Of a stretch of 64,000 nucleotides of DNA, positions 38,116 to 48,599 are shown piece by piece. A model generated the notes under the pieces. It was not told the DNA's origin. It saw only the letters and a list, made by a program, of their open reading frames with translations, and did no database searches. Numbering within the stretch: position 1 is the stretch's first letter; every line of letters starts with the position of its first letter. This DNA is from Symsagittifera roscoffensis (lineage: Eukaryota > Xenacoelomorpha > Acoela > Convolutidae), in NCBI RefSeq assembly GCF_963678635.1, contig NC_087062.1, forward strand, positions 78,431,200 to 78,495,199. Reading direction: 5' to 3'. Made by a program: the position numbers and the translations under genes.

Positions 38116-38680
38116 CAGTAGCGGATTTAGGGGGTCCCCCTTTGTACTATTTTGGGATATCCATTTTTGGCTGACGAACCCTAAAACTTTTAGAAAGGCG
38201 CCTTTGGCGCGAATATTTACTACTAATTTTGAGGTGTAAGTGCGCTCCAAAAAACCGTGAATTTTTGGTCAAAAATTTTCAGGGGCGGATCTAGTATTTT
38301 CTCGAGGGGGAGGCGGATTTTAAGAAAAAGTTTCAAAAATTTAGTCGACTTTTTTTACGATCATCCAAATCAATATTCTGAGCTCTCCCAAATCACTTTA
38401 AAGACCCTATTTTAAAATTGAAAAAAAAACAGGCCAAAAGGCGGTTTTAGGCGTTTGATGGAAAAATTTGATTAAAAAATTGCGTTTTTTCGGGGCGCAT
38501 TCACCCCTCAAAATTAGTATATATTGGCGCCTACAGAAAAATTTTAGGATCCGTCAGCCAAAAATGGATATCTCAAACTAGTAAAAAGAGGGGATCTTTT
38601 GCGTCGGCAGGGGGTCGAATCCTTGAGGGGGGAAGAAAGCATCCACCGATGAACCCCCCGCACCCGTAAATCCGCCCCTG
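38116..38680. mobile_element. Composite MITE with inverted termini
   Basis: The right terminus (ending 38680) read in reverse begins CAGGGGCGGATTTACGGG. A matching terminus CAGGGGCGGATCTAG starts at 38280, defining a 401-bp element. The adjacent sequence 38116-38279 starts with CAGTAGCGGATTTAG and is an inverted copy of the right arm, sharing ATATCCATTTTTGGCTGACG, the GGCGCC-centred block and ACTAATTTTGAGG. So either two head-to-head copies lie side by side or one element is nested in another. No transposase frame. DNA-transposon origin is inferred from the termini; the superfamily is not assigned. Confidence 0.75.
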
Positions 38681-39755
38681 AGTTAAACTGTACTGGTAGC
38701 CCACAATCTCGTTAAAGCAGCCTTTCATTCGCATAATAACATTCGTTGGAGCCTCTGATATTTCTTTGAAAAACCGCCCGCCTCACTTTGGCGTCTGAAC
38801 TAATTGGCGATCGAAATGATTGTTTTCAAAGGAAATTTTTTTTACCCCAGATTTTTAAACCCTAAGATATTAACCTGAATTCCAGATGCAAGAGATATTT
38901 TTACGCGCGATTGTTTTTTGCTGAAGCTCTAGGGAATAAAAATGCCAGTTTGGCCATGTTTTTGGTCTAACCAGCTTTTAGGAAATAATTTATATTTGCA
39001 TTTGAGGTGTTGTACTTTATTTCAATGTCCAATTAGAAGATAAGAGCTTCGGTCAATTGTCCAATTGGACCGGTATCCAGTTGAAGTTGTCTGTAGTTAG
39101 ACACCGGACATCAGTTCCAACTATTCCGGATGCCTATTAAAATCAGTGTCAGGGAATTTTTTTTGTCCCAAAACATTGACAGTAAACATTTTAAATATCC
39201 GTTTATTTTAATAATTCTTCCGCAATTTCAGGGAGAAAAATTCTGCTGACACATTTTTGATTGGCTTAGTGAATTATTTAAATACTACCGCAAATTTCCT
39301 GCCGAATTGTTGGTATTTCTTGTTTTCAGCTTTTACAATTTCTTATTGGTTTATAAAAATATCGTATTAGCTCTGAAGTTGCAAAATTTTTAACCAGAAA
39401 AGTCTGTTACATACCTTTTTGCTTACTTTAAAAACCTTTTCATTTTGTTGTAAAAAACTGAATTTTCTACCCTTTGACTTTCATATTCTTCTTTTTATTA
39501 CTGCAAAACTAACCTTTAATGCAGGAAAAGGAAAAATATAAATGTTTACTTAGAATGCTTTAAGTTTTGGGAAAATTATCAATTTTCGATATTGTTGAAC
39601 TAAACCTGGAGCCATTTAGTTTGTCTGAAGTCATCAGATCCAAGTTTTGTTTTACAATCACATCCTGTAAATGTCTTCAGCTCCTCGCTTTTTTTAAATT
39701 GGACTGAAATTCGACTTGTCATTTGAAAATCTAAAAATAATTCATTAGCAATAAA
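38681..39755. other. Upstream region of the receptor gene
   Basis: No element or ORF recognised. It should hold the 5' UTR and promoter of the receptor gene at 39756, but I see no convincing TATA/initiator pair. An in-frame TAA at 39738-39740 sits 18 bases before the ATG and rules out a longer N-terminus in the same exon. Confidence 0.4.
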
Positions 39756-41201
39756 ATGTCGAAAAGAATTCAGTACGCATCATCGACTCAAAATCCTTTA
39801 TTTCACCCTCTCGAATCGTCAGGAATGGCGTCTAGCAATGGGTCTGCAGATCAAATCCCATCCGGATCTTTTTTGGATTTCACTGAGCCAGAATGCTCGG
39901 TGATTTTCTTCGGATTTCTGACGTCGTCCATCATCGGCACAGCGTGCAACTTATTCTTACTGCTTGTTCTTCTAGTGAAAATGTGGTGTGAGTCTATGAA
40001 TAAATCTGCCTCGGACCAGTTAGTAGCTTGTCTGACCACGATCGACCTCATCGCTTGTTCTCTACTATTTCCTCTGGAATGTGAACATTTTTCGCACCCC
40101 GATTGCAACATCGATCAAAGACGATTCGACAAGTTTCTCACTCTGTTCCTCGAACTCGCCTCCACCGGCGCTCTCCTAAACATCGCTGTGTGTCGCTATC
40201 TCATGGTATGCTGGGCTACTAGAGTTAAAGTCTCCTTCAACATCAGCTTAGTCATGAGTTCGGCAAATATTCTCATCTCTATGGCGGGTGCAGCAGCCGC
40301 TATTTTGCTGCAGACGACAGAAATCACGATTCTGATCTACTTGTTGGGGATCCTGTCAGTGATGGTTCTGATGGCACTGCTCTACTTTCTCATCTTCTGG
40401 AAACTGTACAAGCGAGCCGAAGTGGCCCGCAAACGCAGTAAAAATGCTATCCTGTCTTTGCAATCTGGTTCTCAGAAGACAGGAGTGGCGGCAACGCCAT
40501 CCATTCCTCAGATTGAGTTGACACCTGTGGAACACAACGAAGACCAGGAGCACGAGGAATTGGCCAGCTCCAAAAAATTAAATCGCAATAAAGAGACTAC
40601 CTTCAATAGAGAGAGTCTGAAAGAACACACGGAAGACTCGCTGCACTACAAAAAGCGCAGGTCTGTCAACTTTGTCGCAAATCCACTGGCGAGTCTAAAA
40701 CAGACGAAAACTTCGTCTGAAAAGAAGTCGCACCAAGTTTCGCAGATGGAACTTATGATGAAGCGATCGGCGAAAATCTTCGTGATAATCACCGCTTTGT
40801 ACATCTTTTGTTTTCTGCCTAACGCTATTTTGACTATATGTTACTTTATCATTGGACAGACATTCATAACACGAGCAAAACCGGTCATAATCGAGTACAT
40901 CATCAAATACGTAAACCTGTTTTACAACATCAACTTCATTCTGATGCCGCTGGTGTATGCTATTCTGAACAGACAGTTCCGAGAGGACTGTGGGAAGCTG
41001 AAGATGAAAATGTTCGGAGGAGATTCCCGGGTGAACGGAAAGGGTTCGCGGTCGCCCAGTTCAAGGTCGCCGAGAATGAGAGCGGTGAAAAGCCGCGCCG
41101 ATAGTGGTGTGACCGGAAACCATCTGGTAGCGATGCACAACCCAGATCAACTTTCAGTTGTGGTTTCAAATGTAGGCAACTCGAACATTTCCAAGATTTA
41201 G
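39756..41201 (+). CDS. Orphan class A (rhodopsin-like) G protein-coupled receptor, intronless
   Basis: A 481-residue seven-transmembrane receptor, expected in the plasma membrane and coupling to heterotrimeric G proteins. Visible layout: N-terminus 1-47 with an NGS glycosylation site at N28; TM1 about 48-74 with N65; TM2 86-107 with D97; TM3 123-150 ending C146-R147-Y148 where most class A receptors have DRY; TM4 161-186; TM5 189-216; a long polar third loop 217-338; TM6 339-364 with CFLP at 352-355 (CWxP position); TM7 376-403 with MPLVY at 397-401 in place of NPxxY; then an NRQFRED helix 8 and a Ser/Arg-rich tail. The second extracellular loop is very short with no Cys, so the usual disulfide to TM3 looks absent. 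The start is the first ATG after an in-frame stop, with A at -3. The CDS is visibly less AT-rich than its flanks. Ligand unknown; a peptide or orphan receptor is likely, but nothing here fixes it. Confidence 0.93.
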   Translation: MSKRIQYASSTQNPLFHPLESSGMASSNGSADQIPSGSFLDFTEPECSVIFFGFLTSSIIGTACNLFLLLVLLVKMWCESMNKSASDQLVACLTTIDLIACSLLFPLECEHFSHPDCNIDQRRFDKFLTLFLELASTGALLNIAVCRYLMVCWATRVKVSFNISLVMSSANILISMAGAAAAILLQTTEITILIYLLGILSVMVLMALLYFLIFWKLYKRAEVARKRSKNAILSLQSGSQKTGVAATPSIPQIELTPVEHNEDQEHEELASSKKLNRNKETTFNRESLKEHTEDSLHYKKRRSVNFVANPLASLKQTKTSSEKKSHQVSQMELMMKRSAKIFVIITALYIFCFLPNAILTICYFIIGQTFITRAKPVIIEYIIKYVNLFYNINFILMPLVYAILNRQFREDCGKLKMKMFGGDSRVNGKGSRSPSSRSPRMRAVKSRADSGVTGNHLVAMHNPDQLSVVVSNVGNSNISKI

Positions 41202-43180
41202 TTTTGCAACAACTTCTGTTTTCGATTCTGTTTTTTTTTTTAAAATCTTGCTGGCAAAAAAATCCTTTAAATATATTTTTAATGCATTTAATTTATTTAC
41301 ATTTTACTGGGCTTTTAAAAATTTTATAGAATTGAAGATATATATATTAACAATAACTTCATCTTCGGGTGTACATAAAGTTTTCAAATCGGTCAATATA
41401 ATTATACATTTACATTTTGCTCCGTAAGTCATCAATTAGGCCCGGTGCCTGTTACCTGATGCTAGTATAGATCATTTTTCCTAAAAAAATTTAATTCGTG
41501 AAAGCAAGAAATATATCGAGCAATTAGTAAACAGTTTTGGGAACTCCCAAAATGCTTTTCGAATTTGGCAAGTCGATTCATTTGTTTCTTGATCCATATG
41601 TTTTGATCCATAATAGTTATTCATTGTTGGCAATCTTGAATTCATGTTGAGAATCTTTTTTCATCCTCTCCCGTCTTAATATGGTGAATTTTTAATTAAT
41701 GCTTAATAGTAAATTTGTAAGTAACTTTTTCTTCAAAGTTGTCAGTTTAAATGTTTGTGTCACATGTTGCAATCAGTTTTTGATGTCGGTGATAATTTTT
41801 AATTTGACTGCTTTTTCACAGTAAAAAGGTTCATTTAAAATCAACCTTCGTTATATTATCTATTATGACATTTTAATTGTCGATTATTGATTGTCTTCAC
41901 TGTTTTCCTAATTTGGGCTGTCAAAAAAGCTATGGAATTGCGATCTAGTCAAGGATAACCAGAAAAATAGATGTTCCCCTTTTGTGAAACTAACCATTTT
42001 TGCCAAAAGTAGTTTTAAACCTCTTTACTAGTACATCAGTTTCATGGTGTATTCTACTTCAGCATATAAATTTACTTTGTGATTGATATCAATTCAAACC
42101 AAATATAAGCCGGATATCTATTTTTGGCTCTTTTACTGGTGGGGTATAATGCTATATTTTTTGTGTTAAAATAACTGAAAATCAAAAAGACGACAAGCAA
42201 CACGTCTGATTGTTTTTGGAGCTTTTAAGTATATTTTTAATCGCTGTTATAAATTTTTACATGTGTATTGATTAACTAATAATTGATGCGTTCTAAAGGT
42301 TAATTGTTGTTTACTTCTATGTTTTTTAAAGATAAATACAGCATATAAACCTAGGCAGGTAACTACGTTGAATTTCCAATTAGCATATATTTTTTGATCT
42401 ATTAAATGAAAAAATAAAATTGAAGTACTTCAAATAATGATGGATCAATGAATATATTACTCATTCGTTCTATGTATTTCTAATTTTGACGCTGTAACTT
42501 GTAGACTTCACTTTTTGATTGCTTATCAATTTTTTCCGACCCGAGATTATCTTAAATTAAATTTAATTTTATAAATCTTTGCGTTTGCCACTAAACATGC
42601 TCTGTTATCTATTTTGGTGAAGATAGTTCTGAGTTTAAAAAAACGAGTTGTTGTGCTCATTAGTATTCGAGTTGATGTTAGTTTAGATAAATTAAATGTA
42701 AATTGCATTAAATATTTTCCCTGCAAAAAGCTCTCAATATAATTTATTTTGCGAAAAAAAATTAATTGTTTTCTCAAAGAGAATAGACTACCATTTTTAG
42801 TAACCTTTTAGTCTTTGGGCATTTAGATTTGTTAAATTAAATGGAGTGATTGGTCTTTGCTGCAAACTAATAGATAAATCAACCAATCATAAACGCAGAT
42901 AAGGAATCAGTTTAAATTATTGGATCAACCGTACATCCTCCCAAAACGATTTAGGAGGGAGGAAAAAACAAATTTTTAACAGGAGAACTTTGAGGAAATT
43001 GTATCACACCTTAGAAACAAGATTAAGATTAAGTTATCGACCATAAATTAAATGTCAGCTTAACTGATTTTGTAGCCAATCAAAATATAAAATTGTATGA
43101 ACAATTTCAAAATGCTTATATTTTACGTGTTTGTACGAAATGCATATTTTAAAAAGAGTTAGTTTTCAGAGTTAAAACAT
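41202..43180. other. Receptor 3' flank and intergenic DNA
   Basis: Very AT-rich. The receptor's 3' UTR must begin here, but no canonical AATAAA lies close to the stop; the first clear one is near 42414. Short frames such as 42547-42777 (-) have no recognisable features. Confidence 0.45.
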
Positions 43181-43720
43181 TGGGTAGGGCGTACTACGTT
43201 ATTGTACTGTTAATCCAATTTATCTTCGCGGTTTCAGATTTTTTTATTAAATGCGATAATCAGAATCAATATTTTATCAATTATTTGCGAATCTTATTTT
43301 AAGCCGGATAGATTCGTGCAACTTCTTAGTCTAATACCATTCTTAATCTTAGTCTTATATCTCCTAGTCTCAATAGATCTAGTATATACTGGTATTTACG
43401 GGTTAGGTTTATGGAACTTGTCCAAAGGAGAACAACTGTCTTCTAAGATTTATTCAAATTGTTCTGGTGCTGAAACTACAAGTAGTTTCACCACTACAAA
43501 TAATTGTCAGTGTTAGTTATGGAATATGATTGGATAGTTTTATCAATAATATAATTGGTTATAAATACTAGTTTAGAACGGGTTTTAAAAGACTGATAAA
43601 GAAAAACAAGGCTATCCAAAAATCAGCGCGGGTTTTTTCGGTTATACTTTCCATTATAATAAATAATGACACTGAAAAATTTAATTACAAAATTGGATCA
43701 GTATTACTATATTAAAATGG
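43180..43720. repeat. Repeated module, copy 1
   Basis: Ordered matches to about 46150-46500: GTACTACG, AATTTATCTT/AAATTATCTT, TATCAATTATTTGCGAA, CTGATAAA, GGTTTTTTCG, TTATACTTTCCAT and AATTACAAAATTGGATCA. Copy 1 contains an insertion or unique segment (about 43320-43560) carrying the open frame listed next. No termini resolved. Confidence 0.6.
43232..43516 (+). other. Hydrophobic open frame, possible exon (weak)
   Basis: A frame open from about 43200 to the stop after 43516 encodes a hydrophobic stretch (LIPFLILVLYLLVSID) followed by a Ser/Thr/Asn-rich end with three Cys. There is no ATG upstream in frame; GTTTCAG just before 43238 could be a splice acceptor. Because the left half lies in a repeated module, I think it is more likely a chance frame than a terminal exon. 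Confidence 0.12.
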
Positions 43721-44109
43721 GATTGATCAAAAGAAGGATTTTTTTTTTGCGTCAAATTGGCTCTTTTCCTTATTTTTTAAACCGTTTTCTGCAAAAAAAA
43801 ATTCGTAAAAAGGATCAAAAATGGAATTAAAATTGTCGTTTAATTAGCATTTTATACAGCTCTCTAGCTTGATTTAACGCTCGGGATATCGGTTAAGGGG
43901 ATATAACTGAAAATACTCGAGCTTCTTGCAAGAACTTCGCACAACTTGAAAACAAGAACGCAAATAAAGCGGCGGTCATGGCAAAACATTTCCCTCGTCG
44001 AAAAAAAATATGATTATGATCCATTAGTTTGTTAAAGTCGATTGAAATGAATTTCAATAATTTGCAAATTTTAATATTATATTCTTTTTTATATGATTTA
44101 AACGATCAA

Positions 44110-45115
44110 ATTTTTTTTAAAGACTGACCTTGAACATCCACTATAATCGGTTATTATCCATCCTATTTGTATCTATACTATCATCCATACTATTGATACT
44201 ATTATTAAATCCTTACGATTGTTTACTATGCAATTTTGATCCCTGCTATACTCTGCTTCAGAAAGTACATTCAGTCTGAAAGTTGTGCACGCTAGTTGAG
44301 TGTTCCCTACATAAACCAAAATGCGTTATACTGATTCATTTTTAGCATGGATAAAAGTAATCGTAGTATGGATACTAAAATGGATAAATAAGGATGAATA
44401 TTAATGCATTATATTGGATTTTTATTGTTAGTTCTATAAATTTCAGAAACTATCGATAGCACTCATTTCATTTTAGTCAATTCTAATCAATTATAATGAT
44501 AACAAACAGTTTTTTTGTAAATTTTGCTAAAAATTAACAACACAGTGCAATATATTGAAATCTTAACAGTTGCTCATGGCTTGTTGCAATTTACATAAAA
44601 TAAAAAAGGATTCATTTTGGCTTAGAAAATAGTTATTAAGTTATTCTCAAATTTTTTGTTCACAATATGTTCTGATAAATTTTTTAGATTCACGTATTTT
44701 TTTTGTTTCTTCGCTGATTTCTATTCATTTGTCATTATCAAATCCAATTTAGGTAATTTCAATATGAATCAATTGAATAATTATCCACTCACTCTATGCC
44801 GCTCCCCTACCTCACCTTTGCAATCTGTATAAGTGCATCTCCAGTAGTCTGAAAGCAACTGTGTAATTCGCCAGTTTCAGAGCTTAAAATGAATCAATAA
44901 AACTTATTTTGGTTTTGGGAAAAACGGTCAACTAGTGGTCACATTAAGTTTGAGACTGAACGTACATTCTGAAGCAGAGTATCTTATGAATCAAAATCGC
45001 ATGGATAATTTTTGTAAAAATCCTAATAGTAGTAATAATAGTATGGATAATAATATGGATAAAAATAGGATGGATAATAATCAACTATATTAGATTTTCG
45101 ATGTCAGTCTCTAAA
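44110..45115. mobile_element. Inverted-repeat element with ~190-bp terminal arms
   Basis: The left arm (about 44110-44310) is the reverse complement, diverged, of the right arm (about 44930-45115). Landmarks on the right arm: GAACGTACATTCTGAAGCAG, an ATGGATAATAAT-rich tract, AATCAACTATATTAGATTTT and TGTCAGTCTCTAAAAAAAT; the left arm shows ACTCTGCTTCAGAAAGTAC and GACTGACC as expected. The interior (44310-44930) has no ORF. This fits a non-autonomous DNA element with long terminal inverted repeats; target duplications were not identified. Confidence 0.6.
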
Positions 45116-45289
45116 AAAATCAAAGTAGGGGAGGGGAACATTCAATTACCGTGGAAAACAACACTGACACTTCTTAAAAATTCTGAAGCAGAGTATAGTT
45201 TTGATAAAAATCATTTGGATAAAAATAGTATAGATTACAAACATAATAAAAGTAATCGTAGTATGGATACTAAAATGAATAAAAATACG

Positions 45290-46070
45290 ACGAATAATAA
45301 TGCATTATATTGGATTTTTATTGTTAGTTCTATAAATTTCAGGAATTATCGATAGAACTCAGTTCAAAAGGATTATAATTCATAAGTCATGCATTTCATT
45401 TTAGTCAATTCTAATCAATTATAATGATAACAAACAGTTTTTTTTGTAATTTATGCTAAAAATTAACAACACACTGCAATATATTGAAATCTTAACAGTT
45501 GCTCATGGCTTGTTGCAATTTACATAAAATAAAAAAATGATTCATTTTGGCTCAGAAAATAGTTATTACGTTATTCTCAAATTTTTTGTTCACAATATTT
45601 TCTGATAAATTTTTTAGATTCACGTTTTTTTTGTTTTTTGTTTCTTCGCTGATTTTTATTCATTTGTCATTATCAAATCCATTTTAAGTAATTTCAATAT
45701 GAGCCAATTGAATAATTATCCACTCCCTCAACGCCCCTCCCCTACCTCACCTTTGCAATCTGTATAAGCGCATCTCCAGCAGTCTGAAAGTAACTGTATA
45801 ATTCGCCAGTTTCAGAGCTTAAAATGAATCAATAAAACTTATTATGGTTTTAGGAAAAACGGTCAACTAGAGGTCACATTAAGTTTGAGACTGAACGTAC
45901 ATTCTGAAGCAGAGTATCTTATGGATCAAAATCGCATGGATAATATTTGTAAAAACCTTAAAAATGGTAATAATAGTATGGATAATAATATGGACAAATC
46001 TAGGATGGATAATAATCAACTATATTAGATTTTTAATGTCAGTCTCTAAGAAAATCAAAAATGATTGCTT
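45290..46070. repeat. Direct duplicate of the element interior and right arm
   Basis: Collinear with about 44395-45115, offset by roughly 0.9 kb: shared AATGCATTATATTGGATTTT, TTAACAACACA-GTGCAATATATTG-like text, CCCTACCTCACCTTTGCAAT, GTTTGAGACTGAACGTACAT and the ATGGATAAT tract. Together the two look like partial tandem copies of one element. Short frames of Met-Asp-Asn type in the ATGGATAAT tract are a product of the repeat. Confidence 0.7.
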
Positions 46071-46509
46071 ATAATATATAAAAAAGGAGTAAAATCCTAA
46101 ATTCGCCAAGTAAACCAAATCCGTTTCAATCTACTCTAATCAATTAATTTATTGGGGAGGTCGTACTACGGTATTTTATTTAGGGGAGGGTATTGTACTC
46201 ATAATTCAAATTATCTTGATGCTTTCGGACTTTTTTAAGTGCAATTAATCAGTGTGAAAATTGTATCAATTATTTGCGAAATATTTTTTTTTGATGTTTG
46301 CCTTTTTAGTTAGGCATAGACTCTCAAGCTATCTTTTTGATTAATCAAAATTATTATTTCAGTAGTTGATTAAATTTGGAAAACTGATAAAAAATACAAG
46401 ACTTTCCAAAAGTCAGCGAAGGTTTTTTCGATTATACTTTCCATAATGATAAAAATCTCATTGAAAAAATTAATTACAAAATTGGATCAATATTAATAGG
46501 AAAAGCTTG

Positions 46510-46830
46510 CTTTGAGGAAAAACATGCAACTAGCGTGCACAATAAGTTTGAGACTGAACGTACATTCTGAAGCAGAGTGTAGTATGGAATAAAAACGAAT
46601 GGGTAATCTTTGTGATAATCTTAATAATCGCAATAATCTTAATAATAGTAATCATAGTTTGGATAATAATTTGGATAATTGTAGGATGAATAATAATCAA
46701 CTATATTAGATTTTCGATGTCAGTCTCTAAAAAAATCAAAGTAGGGGAGGGGAACATTCAACTACCGTGGAAAACAACCTTGACACTTCATAAAAATTCT
46801 GAAGCAGAGTATAGTTTTCTTCTACAGAGT
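46510..46830. repeat. Third right-arm copy
   Basis: Another copy of the right arm: AACTAGCGTGCACAATAAG, GAGACTGAACGTACATTCTG, a GGATAATAATTTGGATAAT tract, ATGTCAGTCTCTAAAAAAAT and GTAGGGGAGGGGAACATTCA, matching 44930-45180. The following CTGAAGCAGAGTATAGTTTT also matches the text after 45180. Confidence 0.7.
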
Positions 46831-47359
46831 ATAGTTTTCATCTACAATTATCCAACTTATTGTTCAAACCTAGGTCTTGTCAAGTTGAAATTTTTTTTTT
46901 TGAAAAATTACAAATCTAGTTTGTATCAAGCCCAAATTTGCTTTGAGTACACGACCAGAAAAAGTCTTCATTTTTTTGGGATTATTGTTGTACCACTACT
47001 TTAAGTGATCGGATAAGCGCATGAAAATTTTGAAAGATAAATTTGTATATCAGAATATTGGGTGATAGTAAGTGAGCACTCGCAAGATGAATCATAAAGT
47101 TGCTGCCTCAAAAAGCTCATATCGGGGCATAACCTTGAAAGTTGCGGCTGCTTTTATTTGTCGATGAAAAACTTTTTGATTGAAATAGTTGATACATTGC
47201 TTAACGAAAATGTTTTGATTTTTTAAAAACTACTTTCGCAATTGTATGCGTTTGCACACTGTTAATTTTGAAACGAAATGATTTATGTCTGGTAGGAGTT
47301 AATTACTACCCTATTGTTTTCCAATAAATTTTGACATTTTGGTTCAACTAAACTCACCG
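46831..47359. other. Intergenic DNA, nothing recognised
   Basis: AT-rich, no repeats or frames of note beyond the tail of the 46717-47004 frame, which starts in the repeated arm and has no domain. Confidence 0.4.
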
Positions 47360-48120
47360 CTTGTGCCTAAAATTGATTGAATTTTGAGCCTGTGGCTTCT
47401 ATACCTCTCAGGTTGAATAAACAACTTCGCTCAAAATAAGCTAGTTAAAAAGTCGAATTTTGTCCGGAGAAAAAGCCACCCGAGTACAAATGTTCTTTCA
47501 CCCTCTCCAAAATTTGGAACATTGAAATCGAACTTGGGTGAATGAAAAATATAGATTATTTTTTGAGTTTGGATTTTTCTTAAACAGCAAAAAGTATTTA
47601 AGATATTTGCATATTTGATTATTAAATTCCGGCACACAGAGATAGAATTTTGTTAAATAAGTATTAAATATATTTTTGTCTGAAATTGTTTTGATCAATA
47701 ATGTAAGTTGAAACCAAAAATCAACAGCAAAATCCCCAACTTGTGCCTAAAATTGATTGAATTTTGAGCCTGTGGCTTCTATACCTCTCAGGTTGAATAA
47801 ACAACTTCGCTCAAAATAAGCTAATTAAAAAGTCGAATTTTGTCCGGAGAAAAAGCCACCCGAGTACAAATGTTCTTTCACCCTCTCCAAAATTTGGAAC
47901 ACTGAAATCGAACTTGGGTGAATGAAAAATATAGATTATTTTTTGAGTTTGGATTTTTCTTAAACAGCAAAAAGTATTTAAGATATTTGCATATTTGATT
48001 ATTAAATTCCGGCACACAGAGATAGAATGTTGTTAAATAAGTATTAAATATATTTTTGTCTGAAATTGTTTTGATCAATAATGTAAGTTGAAACCAAAGA
48101 TCAACAGCAAAATCCCCAAC
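47360..48120. repeat. 380-bp tandem duplication, two copies
   Basis: The copies start at TTGTGCCTAAAATTGATTGA (47361 and 47741) and end at AATCCCCAAC. Only four differences were seen by eye (GCTAGTT/GCTAATT, ACATTG/ACACTG, AATTTTG/AATGTTG, CAAAAATC/CAAAGATC), so the duplication is recent. Each copy contains the dispersed repeat also found at 10980 and 57216. The minus-strand frames of 66-68 codons recur in both copies, but their partners at 10980 and 57216 are not in frame, which argues against coding. Confidence 0.9.
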
Positions 48121-48328
48121 CCCAAACTTATTTAGAGGGAGAAGATAGGATTTTCAGACAATAACCTGAGAAAAACCTGAATGGATTAAGTGAGGGATTT
48201 TTTTATAAGCAAAATAATCTTGTAAACTATTACCACCCCTTTTACGAAATAAGTGCGAAATTCAACACAAGTTACCAATTTTTTTTTTGATGGCTGAGTT
48301 TTATGGCAATTCTTCACTAGATTAGTCG

Positions 48329-48589
48329 CTAGATGATGCGAAAGAAGTTGTATTGCTGCTCCAAAACCTCTTTATGACTTTTTGTGTTGCGAAGACGGCC
48401 TCGGGCTCGGAGAAAATTTCCATCCAAGAACAGAGAAAGAGGTAGAAGCGTGCATTTTTTGTGTGAAGGTTCATTTGCTTGTAGTTTCTTCAAAGTTTCA
48501 GGAGCAAACAGCAAAGCTTTGTCTTTTTTGCGATCATAGATTGTTGGGTTTTGATTTTCGCGGGTTAGATGCAATGAACAGAATTGCAC
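48329..48589 (-). pseudogene. BEL/Pao pol fragment (RNase H-integrase linker)
   Basis: Minus-strand frame with LLPLSLFLDGNFLRARGRLRN. BEL/Pao polyproteins have a conserved segment of this kind (SPFLD...LLRVGGRLRN) between RNase H and the integrase zinc finger. The zinc-finger part that should follow at lower coordinates is not recognisable. An isolated 5'- and 3'-truncated fragment in the opposite orientation to its BEL neighbours. Confidence 0.55.
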
Positions 48590-48599
48590 TACGTGTCTT

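Noticed and set aside
39851-40111. Minus-strand and alternative-frame ORFs within the receptor gene
   Set aside because: Shadows of the 481-codon receptor frame; no motifs of their own.
43316-43516. Small secreted or membrane peptide
   Set aside because: The frame starts with GTG, has no upstream ATG, and half of it lies in a repeated module; kept only as a weak exon possibility.
45101-45355. 84-codon ATG ORF with a Met-Asp-Lys-Asn repeat
   Set aside because: It is produced by the ATGGATAAT minisatellite inside a transposon arm; the sister copy at 46717 diverges in frame.
47431-48017. Duplicated 66-68-codon minus-strand ORFs as a gene pair
   Set aside because: They lie in a recent 380-bp tandem duplication and the diverged relatives at 10980 and 57216 do not keep the frame.
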